A stretch of DNA of 64,000 bases from Malania oleifera. Its lineage: Eukaryota > Streptophyta > Magnoliopsida > Santalales > Ximeniaceae. Below, one piece after another: positions 46,420-59,672 of this stretch (position 1 is its first letter; every line of letters starts with the position of its first letter). The notes below the pieces were generated by a model. That model had not been told where the DNA came from. It did no database searches and was given only the letters and a program-made list of their open reading frames with translations. Where the stretch lies: the NCBI RefSeq assembly GCF_029873635.1, contig NC_080420.1:52095457-52159456 (forward strand), given 5' to 3'. A program made the translations under genes and the position numbers.

Positions 46420-47676
46420 ATTTTTAGGGTCAATGAGAGATGAAATCGGGTTTTTCTTTCAATATCCACACTTGCTTCATTTTGACCCCTTTCCGTTTAA
46501 ATGGGCAATCAAACTTAGTGTGCCCCTTCCTTTTACATAATGCACAATAGGTATGGGTATAAGGGCTGGAGAAGGTACTAGCATAATGATCAGACTCTCT
46601 CACAAAGTACCCCATGTACAGATTCTTCCTCTTTCTATTTCTAACTCCATTATATCCAATACCTTCCTTATCTAAAGTCATTTTTGTGAACCTAACAACT
46701 TATTAAAGTTGTCTTTGCCTCTAGTGAATGTATAGACGATTTTAGCTTACTTTTCTACTTTATTTTCTAGATCTTGCATTTTTAAATTCTTTAGACCTTT
46801 GCAAACATCCTGTAATTTAACAAATTCTTTCGTCACGTTGTTTGCTTCACATTCAAGTTCTACAATAAGATCTTTATTATTATCATTTGAAGTTTGAGAT
46901 CTTACTGCATTCACTTCTTTTTCTAATTTTTCATTCTTGTTTACTAACTATTTGATTTTGAAATCATTTTCCCTTTCAACAAGAACTTTTGAGTCACATT
47001 CTTTCAAAGATGCCTCATACTTGTTTTTCAAAGCAGTATATCTTTTGTTAGCTTTAACAAGTGACTTATGAATTCTAACATATTCAATTTGCAATTCTTC
47101 ATAAGTAGGCATGCTTTCACTACCAGAACTATCACATGATTCAGTGTCAGATGCATTATTTGAATTATCACATAAATCATTACTAGGATTATCGAATAAA
47201 ACAGAAGGTGATGAATTTACCTCATTGTCGATTAAAGCTATAAAGCATCGTTTTTCTCCTTCAAGATCCGTAGAGCTTGAGTCACAAGGAGTGATCACCT
47301 TTTCTTGCGTAGTTGCTCCATATTTCTTTTGAAGTTCCTCCCATATCACTTTAGCGCTATTACATGCCATAACTTTATTGAGAATGTTAGAATCTAAAGC
47401 ATGCAGCAAGGTGTTCATGACATCAAAATTTATTTGCATTAAGTTCCTATCATTATCATTCAGCTCAATTTCAGACTTAGGGACATCAACACAATCAATG
47501 AATTTTACTGGTATACAATCTCTCTGATCAATAACCTTCCAGAACCTCCAATTTAAAGCTTTAACAAATATAGTCATCCTAAATTTCCATACAACAAAAT
47601 TTTCACCGCAAAATACTAGAGGGTTTGTGACTAACCTTCCCTCACACAAAGGGGATGCACCAATATGAGCCATCAT
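46420..47676 (-). pseudogene. Element E gag, copia-type (broken)
   Basis: From ATG 47676 (MMAHIGASPLCEGRL) the first 242 codons are open: a UBN2/DUF4219-like capsid region with 'FVVWKFRMTIFVKALNWRFW' (from residue about 27), 'LMQINFDVMNTLLHALDSN', and 'WEELQKKYGATTQEK', then an acidic Ser/Asp-rich linker and a coiled-coil-like stretch. After a stop near 46948 the frame continues, with changes, to a CCHC knuckle at 46505-46546 (CALCKRKGHTKFDC). Gag would package element RNA. It starts 53 bp inside the LTR edge, after the primer-binding site. This is the longest open gag part in the window. Confidence 0.75.
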
Positions 47677-47714
47677 GATCTTTTTACAAACTAATGATTA
47701 AGTTTAGATAACAA

Positions 47715-47729
47715 GGCTCTGATACCAAT
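47715..47729 (-). other. Element E primer-binding site
   Basis: The minus strand reads ATTGGTATCAGAGCC directly after the 5' LTR end ...GTCAACA. It matches the initiator-Met tRNA primer site. It proves that 47730-49748 is the 5' LTR. Confidence 0.92.
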
Positions 47730-49748
47730 TGTTGACTTTGGTGCAATCCTAGGAGGGGGGTGAATTGGAGATTTAAAAATTTCTTCCTAGGTTAACCATT
47801 CTAGTAGCAGTATTACGCAACCTAAGGGCAGTTGAAATATATATGAAATTGCAGATATGATATATTAATCACCTTTCAGTATATACAACGCAATTCTAGT
47901 ATTTCCCAATCAAATGCAATATCGTGCCAATCATATATGCAATATATTCAACAAGGAAATTAAATCATGCACAAATCAAAATATAATGCAGGAAATGTAA
48001 ACTTGACACCGAATATGATATCGAGGTTCGACCAATCTTGCCTACGTACCCGCCTTGACTCGCAAGCACAAGGATTCCACTAAGGGCCACGAGTGAACCG
48101 ACACCATTTACAACACCTTACTAGGATGATGCACCTAACTTTCCTAACCGGGTCAAAGTAAATCCGGGACTTTTATCAGGGCAAGTCTCCCTCTTAAGGC
48201 CCACGACTGGAATACAATAATCAATATGATTTTTGTGTACAAATAAAGTGCTTCTACACAAGCAGAGATGTACAATAATAAATTCTAGATAATTATTCAT
48301 GCACAGACGATAGTAAATATGCTTAGTGCCAATAATGTGTGCTAAACACTCAATCTAATGTAAATGTATAATGAGGACCTAGAGTGTATTTCCAAGCAAT
48401 CTTTGAAACAAAGTATTAATGAAAATCAATCACAGTAAGTTTCAAAGAGTTCCAACAAGTATATTCAAAATATCTCAAAATATGATTTTCTCAAAATAAT
48501 AGCTCAAGAGATATTTAAAAAATAAATAAGCTTGTGAAAAATATTTTGCAAATCAAAAACCACAAGCTTGATGAGTCTTGCAACAATGATGCAAAGACTC
48601 ACTAGCTATGAAGGTTTTCCCACACAAAGATTTATTAGTTAAATTAGGGGAAAAACCCTAGCTAAAACTCTCAATTAAAAACAATAATGCAATCAATAAC
48701 AAGGAGAGTTTAAGCTACTATAATCACTCAAGAACACTCTTAGGAAGTAAGATTTATCAAAGGAATGACAAACAAAGAGTGTATGGGTTTTGTATGTGAA
48801 AAATATGCACTTGAAAATTGAGAGGATTTTTGGCTAATTGGAAAATGTTAATCTCCCTTAATTTTTTCAAATGAACTCATATATATAGATATTGCAAAAA
48901 TTATAACCATTGGAGACACATAGGGAATTATTAAATTTTTTTTATAAGTGTTTAAGAAATTAATCCTGTTCTACCCTAATTAACTGTGGTAAAAATTTGA
49001 CCAACCTGAGAGTTTCGGTTGATCGAGCCATATGTTTGGTCACCTGAATAGACACAATAGGAAAAGTTATTTTTGAAGTTCGGGCGCCTAATCAAGGGCT
49101 TGGTTTGATGACCAAGGTGATTTTCCATTATGTCTGAGGTGTGGTTGCCTGAACCAAAGTTCAGTCTATTGAACTACCAAGTTTGGTCACTCTAGGTGAA
49201 AATGAACTATAAGTCTGGGCACCCGGGGGTGATGGGAAAGTAAGGGTATGAGTTCGGTCGATCATGCACAATTAAGTCATTTGAGTTTGGTCGTCCGAAG
49301 TCAGATCAACTTTTTAACCAGTCCATGGCTCGATCGACTGAGGCAATTTGACTTGTTAGTTTTGGTCGCCCGAAGTCCTTATGAATTTAGCCTAAGGGTC
49401 ATTACTTGATTTTAAATTTACCCCCTGATGACATGTGAGCTATAGTGGGGTCTTGTGCACTAAGTGTGGGAACCTAAAGAAAAACTGAGCATACAGTCCT
49501 ACCATGCTTGATACAGTAATTACAGACCATATTGCATTACAGTCGAGACCAGAATGAAGTAAAAAAAAAGTACAAATACAAATAAGTGTAATCTTCTTCA
49601 ATCTTCTTTGAGGTCACTATACGCCATCATGATATAATGTTCCTTTCAATTCCTTGTGTAGAGTGAACCTGCATGCAAGTTCAGGGCAAACATTAGTACC
49701 AAGTGTATTTGTCATTATCAAAACGGGATATGACCAATTAGGTCAACA
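47730..49748 (-). mobile_element. Element E 5' LTR (2019 bp)
   Basis: TGTTGACTTTGG ... AGGTCAACA. Sense-strand TATA-like box at 48880-48889 and motif array at 49015-49375. CTTTT follows at 49749-49753, one base from the CTTTG at the left end of E (37153-37157) and from the exact pair around solo LTR E1. Confidence 0.93.
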
Positions 49749-49805
49749 CTTTTTCATTTCAATGTTTCATTACATCTAGTGATAACGGTAAGAACATATG
49801 CTTCT

Positions 49806-51922
49806 TGTTGACTTTTTGAGTCCTATCCCTGTTTTGATTATGAAAAACTACAGTATCTCATTTGTGAGCTAAGTGTATAAATAAGTTTTTATTTCTGTAA
49901 GCACAAAAGACAGATGCAAAATGGAAGCTGTGAAGCACTTAAACACACACATCATATGGCGTATTCCATGGATATGAGAAGAGCAAAGTTTGAAGACTTG
50001 TGTTTCTTTTCAGTTGTAATGTTTTTAGGTTTCAATTGTGCATGCATATCATCTGATTTGAATTGAAGCTCTCATATGACCTTAGACTGACCTTAGGCAC
50101 ACTATATTTCATGGAAAATCATTATACAAATGTGTAAAAAATTATTTCAAGTGTAAAAATCATTTTTAAAATGAAAAACTTCAAAACAGGTTTTTCAAAA
50201 ACCCCTTCATGTTTCTTCTGTCACATTAATGAGCACTTTTCTTGATCAATCCATTCTCATATTAAAAATTGTTCAACACAAAAGTTGTGGTATTTCTTCT
50301 TAGCTTTATTTTTATACTAAGAACGTTCCATTTGGAGTTTTTTTTTAGAAAAAGTAATGCCTAAAATATTGAAATATGTCTGCAGCTGGAAACTCCTTTC
50401 ATGTTTCCGTTGCCTCAATGATGAGCGATTTTATTAATTAATAACTTATTATCTTAAAGATTTTTCAACATTAAAGTTGTGTGATTTTATCTTAGCTTTC
50501 TTCTGATACCAAGAACGTCAAATTTGGAGTTTTGTAGAAAATATTATGCCTGAATTACTGAAAGGTGTTTGCAACCTCTCGGGAAAGGTGTAGAAACAAC
50601 TAGTTTTCAAAATAAATAATATTTTAACACACCAACGACCATTTTGTCTATAAATATCAACCCTAAACACTTGGAGAAGTCAATAGAAACACTTTGGGAG
50701 CACACTTGCATATTTTTTTATTCTTGTTCATTTTTCAAACCCATTTTGTACATCAAATTCTTATTTTCTCCTACTCTTTCTTTTTAAAAACTTTTTTAGG
50801 AGAAAATCTTGTGGGTTATTCAAAGAAGCTTGGAGCATATATCCATTCATATATATATTTGCTTTAAAGGCTTCTTATACTTGAGGTAATCTTGAAAGCT
50901 TGAGCATATATTCATATTTATGTATCTTTCTTGAAAGCTTTCTTGTTTTTGAAGATCAAACTTTTTCTTCTCCTACTTTCATTTTTGAATATATTTCTTG
51001 GAGAAAATTTCTTAAAGGCCTTAAGCATATTTACATGCATTTATAGTGCTTGAAGGCTTTCTACCATTTGATATTTTGAAAGGTCAATCTTGAGAAAATA
51101 TTTCTTCTACTCCTTTATTTGAAAATATTTTTTGGAGAAAAATCTTTGGGTTATTGTAGAGAGCCTTAAGTAATATGTTCACTCATATATTCTTTCTTGA
51201 GAGGTTTTTCATATTTGATATTGCTAAGGTCATTCATATTTGAGAAAAATCATTTTCTAATCTCTTATTGTTTATTTGAAAAATATTTTTGAGAGGAAAA
51301 CCTTTACTCTACTGAGCTTCAAGTTTTAAATCATTTAAATAGTGCATATAGATTTTTATTTGTACATCTCAGCTTTGAAAAAGCAATTTCTTATATGCAT
51401 AAATCTTTATTTCATTTGTATCCCTACGGCTTGGGTAGTGAACCATGCCCAGCATGGGGTATCACCTTGAGAGGTAGCTCTACCTAGAAGGAGTAGACCA
51501 AGTGTGGGGTATCACTTGAAGAGGAGTGCTCCATCTTGTAAGGAGTGTTGTAAAGGGGGGCTCCCCACTATAAGGAGTGTTGTAAGTGGTTTGGCTCCAC
51601 CCGGTTAACGGAGTTGGTATAGTGGAATCCTCAAGCAGGTTGCCTTGGGGTGAGGATGTAGGCGGGTATAATTGAACCTCGTAAAAATATTGTGTTTGCT
51701 CTCTCTTTCCTTGCTCTCTTTAATTTCAAACACTTTTATGTTTTTATTTTACTTGTTGTGATTACTGTATGTGCTTTAAATATATGTGTGTTTGAATATT
51801 TGTGGGATTTGAGATTGCTAGAAAAACCATAGGTTTGTGAAATACTAGTTGGGTTCAAAATTAGGAATTAAGAGACCTAGATTTTTTAAATACCCAATTC
51901 ACCCCCCCTCTTGGGAACATAC
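49806..51922 (+). mobile_element. Element C 5' LTR, main part
   Basis: It begins TGTTGACTTTTTGAGTCC and runs to '...CTTGGGAACATAC', where LTR D interrupts it. After D the remaining 11 bases (61924-61934, CATAAATCACA) complete the LTR directly before a primer-binding site. The total is about 2128 bp. TATA box CTATAAATATC near 50649. R/U5 has 'GGGGTATCACTTGAAGAGG' and 'CCTCGTAAAAATATTG'. Unlike LTRs B, E, K and the gypsy LTRs, its U3 has no obvious GTCGAC-type array. Confidence 0.88.
51918..51922. repeat. Left target-site duplication of LTR D (CATAC)
   Basis: CATAC precedes LTR D. CATGC follows it at 61919-61923, one base different. Aligning the end of LTR B (CTTGGGAATATACTATTCCTGTCA) with C minus D gives the same length, which supports the join. 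Confidence 0.7.
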
Positions 51923-53672
51923 TGAAAAGCAAGGTGAACTCCCAGGTGGGGGGTGAATTGGGTTTTTAAAAATTCCTTTACTTACTTTATATTTAAAAAT
52001 TCCTTAATTGAATTTTAATCTCAGCAATATATACTTTCAATAATTTACCAATAACCACAATACTATTGATAATCAATTAAGTTTAACTAATATTCAATCT
52101 CAAGTTCAAATCTTAGATATTGACACTCAGTTGATTAAATTCCAAAAATCATATTGGGATAGTTTAAAAATAAAACTCAGATTCAAATTGAAAAGCTCCG
52201 ATTTTACTCCTTTACTCCAATTCAATATAATTTTTAGATATTTGATTTTTGAAAAACTATTAATTTAAAATACCTTGCAGCTATGTTAATATTCAAAATC
52301 TGGACTTTAATGAAGTTGTCAAACCAACCAACTAACTAATGTATGTTGAATTTAAATATGCTTTCAAAACAAGATTCCAACACTTCCCAAAGTTTATCAA
52401 GATATAAAAATCAAAATCATCCATGCAGATAATATACTTGTAGAAAATAAAGAGAGTAAGGAGAAAAACTTAGAACTGGATTTTTTACAAGGTTTGGCCT
52501 GTAGCCTATGTCCTTGCCCAAAACAACTGCTGTGAGGATTCCAACTTTTTATTAGGCCAAGTTGTAACCTCTCTCCTTCTCAAGTGGAGATCCCTCTTTA
52601 ACAAGAATACCCCATCTCATTAGCCAACGATTCAACAATCCTGAATCATCATAAAAACAACAAGAAAAACAAACTTTGTTGTTGTACAAAGAACACTCTC
52701 GGCTAGAGCAGATTTGTACGAGTTAAAAGTACAATATACTCCAGCAAATAAACAATATAAAGAGATGAAGCTCAAAGTAAATATCACCAATGTTCTTTTT
52801 TAGATTGTAAAACTCAGTTAGAGGGCAAGAACCGTGAGGTTTCAAAGTCACAGCAATAGCTTTCAGCAAAGTTTTCAACAAGAACTCTTTGAAAGTCAGA
52901 GAATTAGATCAATAGCTACTTGTTGGTAATTGTTGATGTGAGTAATCCTTGGGTTTCGTATGTATTTAAAGATGGAGAAAACAATATTTCACATTCCGCA
53001 AGTTTACTTGCAGTATTCCCCAACTTTTTACAAAGTTTGGGGACCAAGCAATCAGTTTTGGAAACTTTCCCTCGTTGTTTTAAATTTAAAAATCCGAAGG
53101 TCAGTCAACTGTGATTCATAGGGTCATTTGCCTAATCCTTTATAATTCAATGAAAATTCAAACACAGAATGGAGTCAGTCACCTAAACCTATAAGGTCAG
53201 TTACTTGATGCTATTCTGTCTACTTAATTTATTATTCAACATAAAAATATTAGTCAACTGATCAAACATGGTTAGTCGCCTGAAGTTACAACTTTCCAAA
53301 AATGTCTGATTTTCAACACTTTAAACCTTTGATTTTGTAAAACTTAAATGAGACTTATTTAAAAATATTGTCCAGGGTATTCAAAAATAGGGCTCTAAGT
53401 ACATAATAATTCCTAAGAGCTTCAACCATTTATATTGAAATTTAATGAAGTACTAACATGAGACTTCTTAAGATTCCAACTTTCTATAACATTAATTCTT
53501 CATGCTTTTGCTTCCATTCTTTGAGTCTATCTTGACTTCTTTCTTCAAAGGACTTTAAGCTTCATTTGATCTTCTATCTTTGAGTCCAAGCTTTTAATGA
53601 ACTTCATCAAGCACTTGATATCTTGAACCTTTTATTAAAACCACTTGAATCCTGAAACATCATCACTTAACC

Positions 53673-53677
53673 ACATA
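53673..53677. repeat. Left target-site duplication of element Q (ACATA)
   Basis: ACATA at 53673-53677 recurs exactly at 61854-61858, just outside the two LTR ends of Q. Confidence 0.92.
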
Positions 53678-54570
53678 TGTAATGCCTCAGCCATTTATAC
53701 GGCCCCAGGGTGCTACTACAACTGTATAATACATATATCTCTAATAAACATGCATATAAAACCCGCTCTAAATAAGGACATACGAGTGTTTCATATGGAT
53801 CTATAATCTCAATGCACAGTGGAAAACATAAACATTCATATGGAATCTATAAGACGCAACCAGAGTTTCTAATTGTATCCTCAAATACATACGATCGTAC
53901 TTAAAATATAACTCGTTTTTAATCTCCCCAAAAAGACATTCTGAACTAAGTCTATTACATATACAAAACACTTATGTAAGCTAAAAACAGTACTAAGCTT
54001 TGACGTCCCTCTAAAATCCTAGGATTGATGTCCTGTAGGACTTGAAATAAAGGTTGTATGTTGGGGTGAGACACTTCTCAGTAAGGTGAAAGATATTACA
54101 TCAAGGTGTGACAATATGTGTTTATTTCAGTTGAAAGCAGTTACATATAAGACATATTCTCAATATTGTAATATAGAAGATATTTATATATTCCCTGCAA
54201 TAGATAATTAAGCATTATTGCAAGCGAGAGTTCCCAAGGTTAGGGTAAGGTACAGGACCATACATTGTACAATCCCTCCGCCTGGTAGTCAAACCTGTGA
54301 CTCTGCCTATTTTAGTTTTTAAATAATGTATATGCATATTTAGAACATCATCTAGCTTTGGAACAATAATAACTATGCCAACACTACCCCTTGGCAAGGG
54401 GTGTGCAATTTATAGTCCAACTAAATCCACCAGGTCCATTAATTCACCAGTGGCCACTCCTACCCACCTGACTATCTCAATACCCACACTAAAAATCAGA
54501 TGTGTGGTTGCACTGTATCCAGAATATAGTAATGGAACCACGCTTAAGCTTTTCAAGGCTTCGTATAAAT

Positions 54571-54680
54571 GAGCTTTTTAAGGCTCTCATATAACATTGA
54601 GCTTTTTAAGGCTCTCATATAACGTTGAGATTTTTAAGGCTCCCATATAACATTGAGCTTTTTAAGGCTCCCATAGTAAC
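54571..54680. repeat. Four 28-bp tandem repeats in Q 3' LTR
   Basis: Units start at 54571, 54599, 54627 and 54655. Each reads GAG(C/A)TTTTTAAGGCTC plus (T/C)CATATAACATT. The 5' LTR has about three matching units from 60575. Unit number therefore differs between the two LTRs. Confidence 0.85.
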
Positions 54681-55487
54681 AATCTGCGGTCCCAATTATC
54701 ATATATACAATTTACAATAAAACAATTAACTTGTTTCTAATTACAAATCACCTGTACGGTTCCAATATTTTCATAAACTCATTCATTCATACTGTGGTAT
54801 TAACCGGCACACACACTCTCGGTTTGACCCTTGTCACATATAAAGCTCGGTATATAACTGGCACCTATTTTCCACATTTTTAGATAGGAAAATGGAACTT
54901 CAGTTCTCATAGTTCATATATGTATTTAAACATATTCATATATTCCATTTCATATCATATGCCACACTCATTTGGTCAAAAATCCTTTATATATAGTATA
55001 TAATTCAAAAAGAAATATTTAAATGGAAAATAAGAGGTTCAAGCATCTCCTACATCAAGTTTAATGCAAATAACAAAGTTTTGAAAAGTTTGGAGATCAT
55101 ACTTCAAAACCCTCATTTTTACCAAAATTGTAAAATCATAAAACCGACATTTTTACCCAATGGTACTTTGCAAATAAGCAGTTAATACGTGCATATAAAC
55201 ATAAGCTAACTTTTTAGTGGTTTAGTTTTATAAAAATAATGATGTAAACAAATCCCCTTACCTTTCTTTGAACTCCAAAAAACGAACTATACGACTCCCA
55301 AAACAGCAAACCGAGTTCTCAAAACCTGTAAACCGAAGAATAGTACTTCAACACAATCCTATTTACTACAGATATATCGAACCAAAAATGAACTTAGACC
55401 CTTACCTCAATTTCGGGATGAAACCTGGAAATCCTCAAAACGAAGAGTGAAGGATTGAAGAGAGAAAGAGAACGTGTTCGCTGATTC

Positions 55488-55488
<1 letters not shown>

Positions 55489-55529
<41 letters not shown>
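55489..55529. repeat. (GA)n microsatellite in Q 3' LTR
   Basis: About 20 GA units. The equivalent place in the 5' LTR (61527-61548) has about 11. Confidence 0.9.
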
Positions 55530-55533
<4 letters not shown>

Positions 55534-55832
55534 GTGATTTCTTAACCATTAAACAACCGAAAATGATATTTATAGACCCCTTGATCCAGTCAAACTCATC
55601 GAAGAATGGTGCCTTCGTTGACGAGACACAAGAGGCTCTTCGTCGACGAACCTCTTCCTCGTCGACAAACCCTAGTCTGATATTTTTCCCATAGGTCGGG
55701 ACCTCTTCGTCGATGAGGCTCTGAACTTCAGTGACTAAGCACAAAAGGATCTTCGTTGATGAAAACCTTGGCTTCATTGATGAAGCTTGCTAAAATTACC
55801 CTTTTCTTATTTTAAGGGTTCTGGTCTCTACA

Positions 55833-55845
55833 ATCTCCCCTCCTT
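55833..55845 (-). other. Element Q polypurine tract
   Basis: The minus strand reads AAGGAGGGGAGAT directly before the LTR start TGTAGAGACC. Confidence 0.85.
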
Positions 55846-56118
55846 ATAAAAATTTCTTCCTCAAAATTTGTTAACTGTTTCTAAGCATAACTTCACCTCA
55901 TAACTTAGTTTTACAAAAGAGTCGGCAGCCACCCACATAGCGGCTCTGGCCCAAGTTTATTACATACCCTCACGTATGGTGGAGGAATACCGTGGTTACA
56001 ATGTGATGCTTGAGGAGATTACAATACATATACAAAACTCTCCCAAAAACCATATCTAAAATAACCTAAACACCTATGCTACTATACATACATACATTCT
56101 TACTTACCTGTCTAACTT

Positions 56119-59100
56119 CTAACTATCACTAAATAACTGAGGATACTTCTGGCGTATCTTTAACTCCAATTCCCATGAAGCTTCCTCGACTGCATGGTTA
56201 CGCCGTAATACCTTCACTAACGGTATCTTCTTAGTCCGTAACTGCTGCACCTTTTGATATAATATATGTACTGGTGCCTCTTCATATGCTAATGCATCAT
56301 TGATCTCTAGAGGCTCGTAATTCAACATGTGCGAAGGATCGGACATGTACTTCCTTAACACTGACACGTGAAACATGTCGTGAACTCTGGATAGTGTTGG
56401 GGGGTAATGCCACTCGATAAGCAAACGGACCTATCCTTTCCAGGATCTCAAATGGTCCAATGTACCGAGGGCTTAGTTTCTTCTTCTTCCCAAACCTCAT
56501 CACCCGTTTCCTCGAAGCAACCCTTAGGAATACCATATCTCCTACCTCGAACTCTAGCTCTCATTGGCAAGTATCTACATAACTTTTCTACTGACTCCGA
56601 GCTGCCCTGATTCTCTCTCTAATCAGCTCGACTTTTGTAGAGGCCTACTAAATCAATTTCGGTCCTAGTATCTGCCGCTCACCTACTTGATCTCAGTACA
56701 ATGAAGATCAACACCAACGACCATACAATGCCTCAAATGGTGCAATCTTTATATTGTCCTAGTAGCTATTATTATACACAAATTCCACAAGCGGTAGATA
56801 TCGTATCCAACTATCTCCAAAATCTAGTGCACATGCCCGCAACATATCCTCTAACGTTTGAATAGTACTCTCAGACTGTTCATCCATCTGTGGGTGAAAT
56901 GACGTACTAAATGTAAGCTACGATCCCAAGGCATCCTATAGACTCTTCCAGAATCAAGAAGTAAAACATGGGTCTTGATCTGAAATGATAGAAACTGGGA
57001 TACCATGGAGTCGTACAATTTTCTGCACATATAGCTTTGTTAGCCTATTCAAAGGATAACTAACTCTGATTGGAATGAAATGTGTAGTCTTTGTTAGCCA
57101 ATCTACTACAACCCATATAACATTCTACCCATGCACCACCATAGGTAATCCCGATACAAAATCTATCGAGATATGCTCTATTTCCACTTGGGAATGTCAA
57201 GTGGCTGAAGGGGTCTTGCTGGCCTTTAATGCTCTTCCTTGACCTGCTGACATGTTAGGCATTACTCTACAAAATGGGCAATCTCTCTTTTCATGTTTGA
57301 CCACCAGAAATATTCCCTCAGGTTTTGGTACATCTTGGTCATTCTTGGATATACGGTGTAGAGCGAACGGTGTGCCTCCTCCAAAATGACTCGTTTAATC
57401 TCGGCATCATTCGATACACATACCCTACTGTGGAATCTCAATATCCCATCATCAGAGATATTGAAATCCATCTTTAAACCGCTATGTACCCCTTCCACAA
57501 CCTCTACCAACTCTTCATCCTCCTTCTGAGCTGTTCTTATCCTCTCCTGTAAGGTCGGCTGTACTACCAAGGTAGCAAGAAGAGCCTAGTGATTTTCTTC
57601 CATAACCTCTAAGCCCAACCTTTCTAAGTCCATACTAATTTGATGCTGAACTCCCACTACTGAGACTGACGCATCAACGTACTTCCTACTCAGGGCATCA
57701 ACTACCACATTTGCTTTTCTTGGGTGATAGCTAATTGTATAATCATAATCCTTTATCAACTCAAGCCATCTACGTTGTCTCATATTCAACTCTTATTGGG
57801 TGAAAATGTATTTAAGACTTTTATGGTCGGTAAAAATCTCACACCTTTCACCATACAGGTAGTGCCTCCAGATTTTCAATGCAAACACTACCACTTCTAA
57901 TTCCATATCATGTGTCAGGTAGTTCTTCTCGTACTCTTTGAGTTGACGAGAAGCATAAGCAATCACCCTTCCTTGGTGCATTAGAACACACCCGAGACCT
58001 TTCTTAGAGGCATCACTGAAGATAACAAATCCACCATCCCCAGATGGAATGGTTAGAACTGGAGCAGAAACCAATTGTTGTTTCAGCTCTTGGAAACTCA
58101 GCTCGCACTCATCCATCCAATCTTCATGTTCTTCCTCGAGACTCGTGTCAAAGGACCTGCTAAGTTGGAGAACCCATCTACAAATTGTCACTAGTATCCT
58201 GCAAGACCGAGAAACCTTTTCACCTCCTGAATATTCTTCGGTCTCGCCCAGTCTACTACCACTTCTATTTTACTTGGATCCACTAATACCCTTTCTTTGG
58301 ACACTACATGCCCTAGAAACACAATCTGGTCTAGCCAGAACTCGTGTTTCTTTAGTTTAGCATATAACCTCTTTTCCCTAAGCATATTTAGTACCAATCT
58401 CAGATGAACTTCATGTTCTGTAGCATTCCTAGAATACACTAGGATCTCATTTATAAATACCACGACAAATTGGTCAAAGTATTTTTGAAAGACCCTATTC
58501 ATCAGATCCATAAATGTCGTAGGTGCATTCGTCAAACTGAGAGGCATAACCATAAATTCATAATGGCCATATTGGGTTCGAAAAACTATCTTCAGAACAC
58601 CCTTCGCTTTCACCTTCAGCTGGTGATACCTAGATCATAGATTGATCTTAGGGAAAATCTATGGGCTCTGTAGCTGGTCAAATAGATCATCAATCCTGGG
58701 TAGCGGGTATCTGTTCTTTATTGTCACCTTGTTAGGCTCTCTATAGTCGATAGACATCCTCATCGACCCATCCTTCTTCTTTACAAATAGCACCGGTGCT
58801 TCCCAGGGCGAAACACTCGGTCGAATATACCCTTTGTCTAGTAGCTCTTGTGTCTGCTCTTTCAACTCTCTCAATTTTGCTAGAGCCATATGATATGGAG
58901 CTTTCGATATTGGCGCCGTACCTGGAACCAACTCTATAACAAACTCCACCTCTCGATGTGGAGGTAATCCTGGCAAGTCCTCTAGAAACATGTCTGGGAA
59001 CTCACACACTATAGGAATCCCCTCTAGTGTTCATTCTTCTTTCGGCGTGTCTTTCACAAACGTTAGGTACCCTTGGCATCCCTCCAGGAGTAATCTCCTA

Positions 59101-59355
59101 ACCTGCATAGCTGAAAGGATCCGTGGTGCTAAATGCACACACGACCCTAAGAACTTGAACTCCTGCTCCCCTAACAGTCTAAACACCACCTCTTTCCTAT
59201 GGCAATCAATACTGGTATAACTGGTAGATAACCAGTCCATCCCTAGGATGATATCAAAGCCACGCATGTCAAATACAATAAGACTAACTGGTAGTACCTT
59301 CTCCTGAATTTCTACTGGAAAGTCACGGATTACTTTACTACATACGACTATAGAC
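56119..59355 (-). pseudogene. Element Q pol (protease end to chromodomain), gag absent
   Basis: Reading leftwards from 59355: protease C-terminus (MRGFDIILGMDWL near 59267), RT start ([13 protein letters not shown] near 58980; [17 protein letters not shown] near 58815), '[17 protein letters not shown]' (58570), RT active site [10 protein letters not shown] where the family has FIDDILVYS, RNase H ([34 protein letters not shown], to about 57590), integrase with its zinc region (AHRSLYTVYPRMTK near 57390), a decayed DDE core (56600-57230), 'PRYIGPFEILERIGPFAYRV' (56455), and a chromodomain-like end (VKVLRRNHAVEEASWELE, 56150-56210). Many stops. The two RT aspartates are lost, so RT would be inactive. 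Gag and the protease active site are missing. Confidence 0.88.
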
Positions 59356-59672
59356 CTAGTTCCCTAAATCCACATTCCTACTACTGACATACTTAGATAA
59401 CTCAACATTCTCATTCTAACTCAAGTTCTGCCCTTCCACTCGGAAACAAAACTGTCGATGGATTGCCATGATTTTTTGAACCTTTCGATTAATCTAGAAA
59501 AACACAGAAGTCTGTCAATGGATTTCTATCTCCAAGTATACAAAGCTAAACTCAAGGTATTATTCCCATCCTAAACTCCGGTATAGTCTAATCAACAGAA
59601 CCTAGCAACCTAAGGTTAGAGCATTTCCATAACCAGGCAGTGTAATTTACATCACACCTCCGGCTGGTCATG
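59356..59672 (-). mobile_element. Element Q leader with gag deletion point
   Basis: Only about 320 bp lie between the primer-binding site and protease-coding sequence, where related elements carry a leader plus about 1 kb of gag. Leader phrases shared with element I ('GTCGATGGATT', 59453) are present, so the loss is internal. The deletion point is near 59355. Confidence 0.6.

Larger units (their letters stand above)
53678..55832 (-). mobile_element. Element Q 3' LTR (2155 bp)
   Basis: TGTAATGCCTCAG ... GGTCTCTACA. It matches 59687-61853. On the sense strand: motif array at 55600-55790, TATA (CTATAAATATC, around 55568-55575), CT microsatellite (55489-55529), and the phrase 'TTGGGGTGAGACACTTCTCAG' shared with element I. 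Confidence 0.93.
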
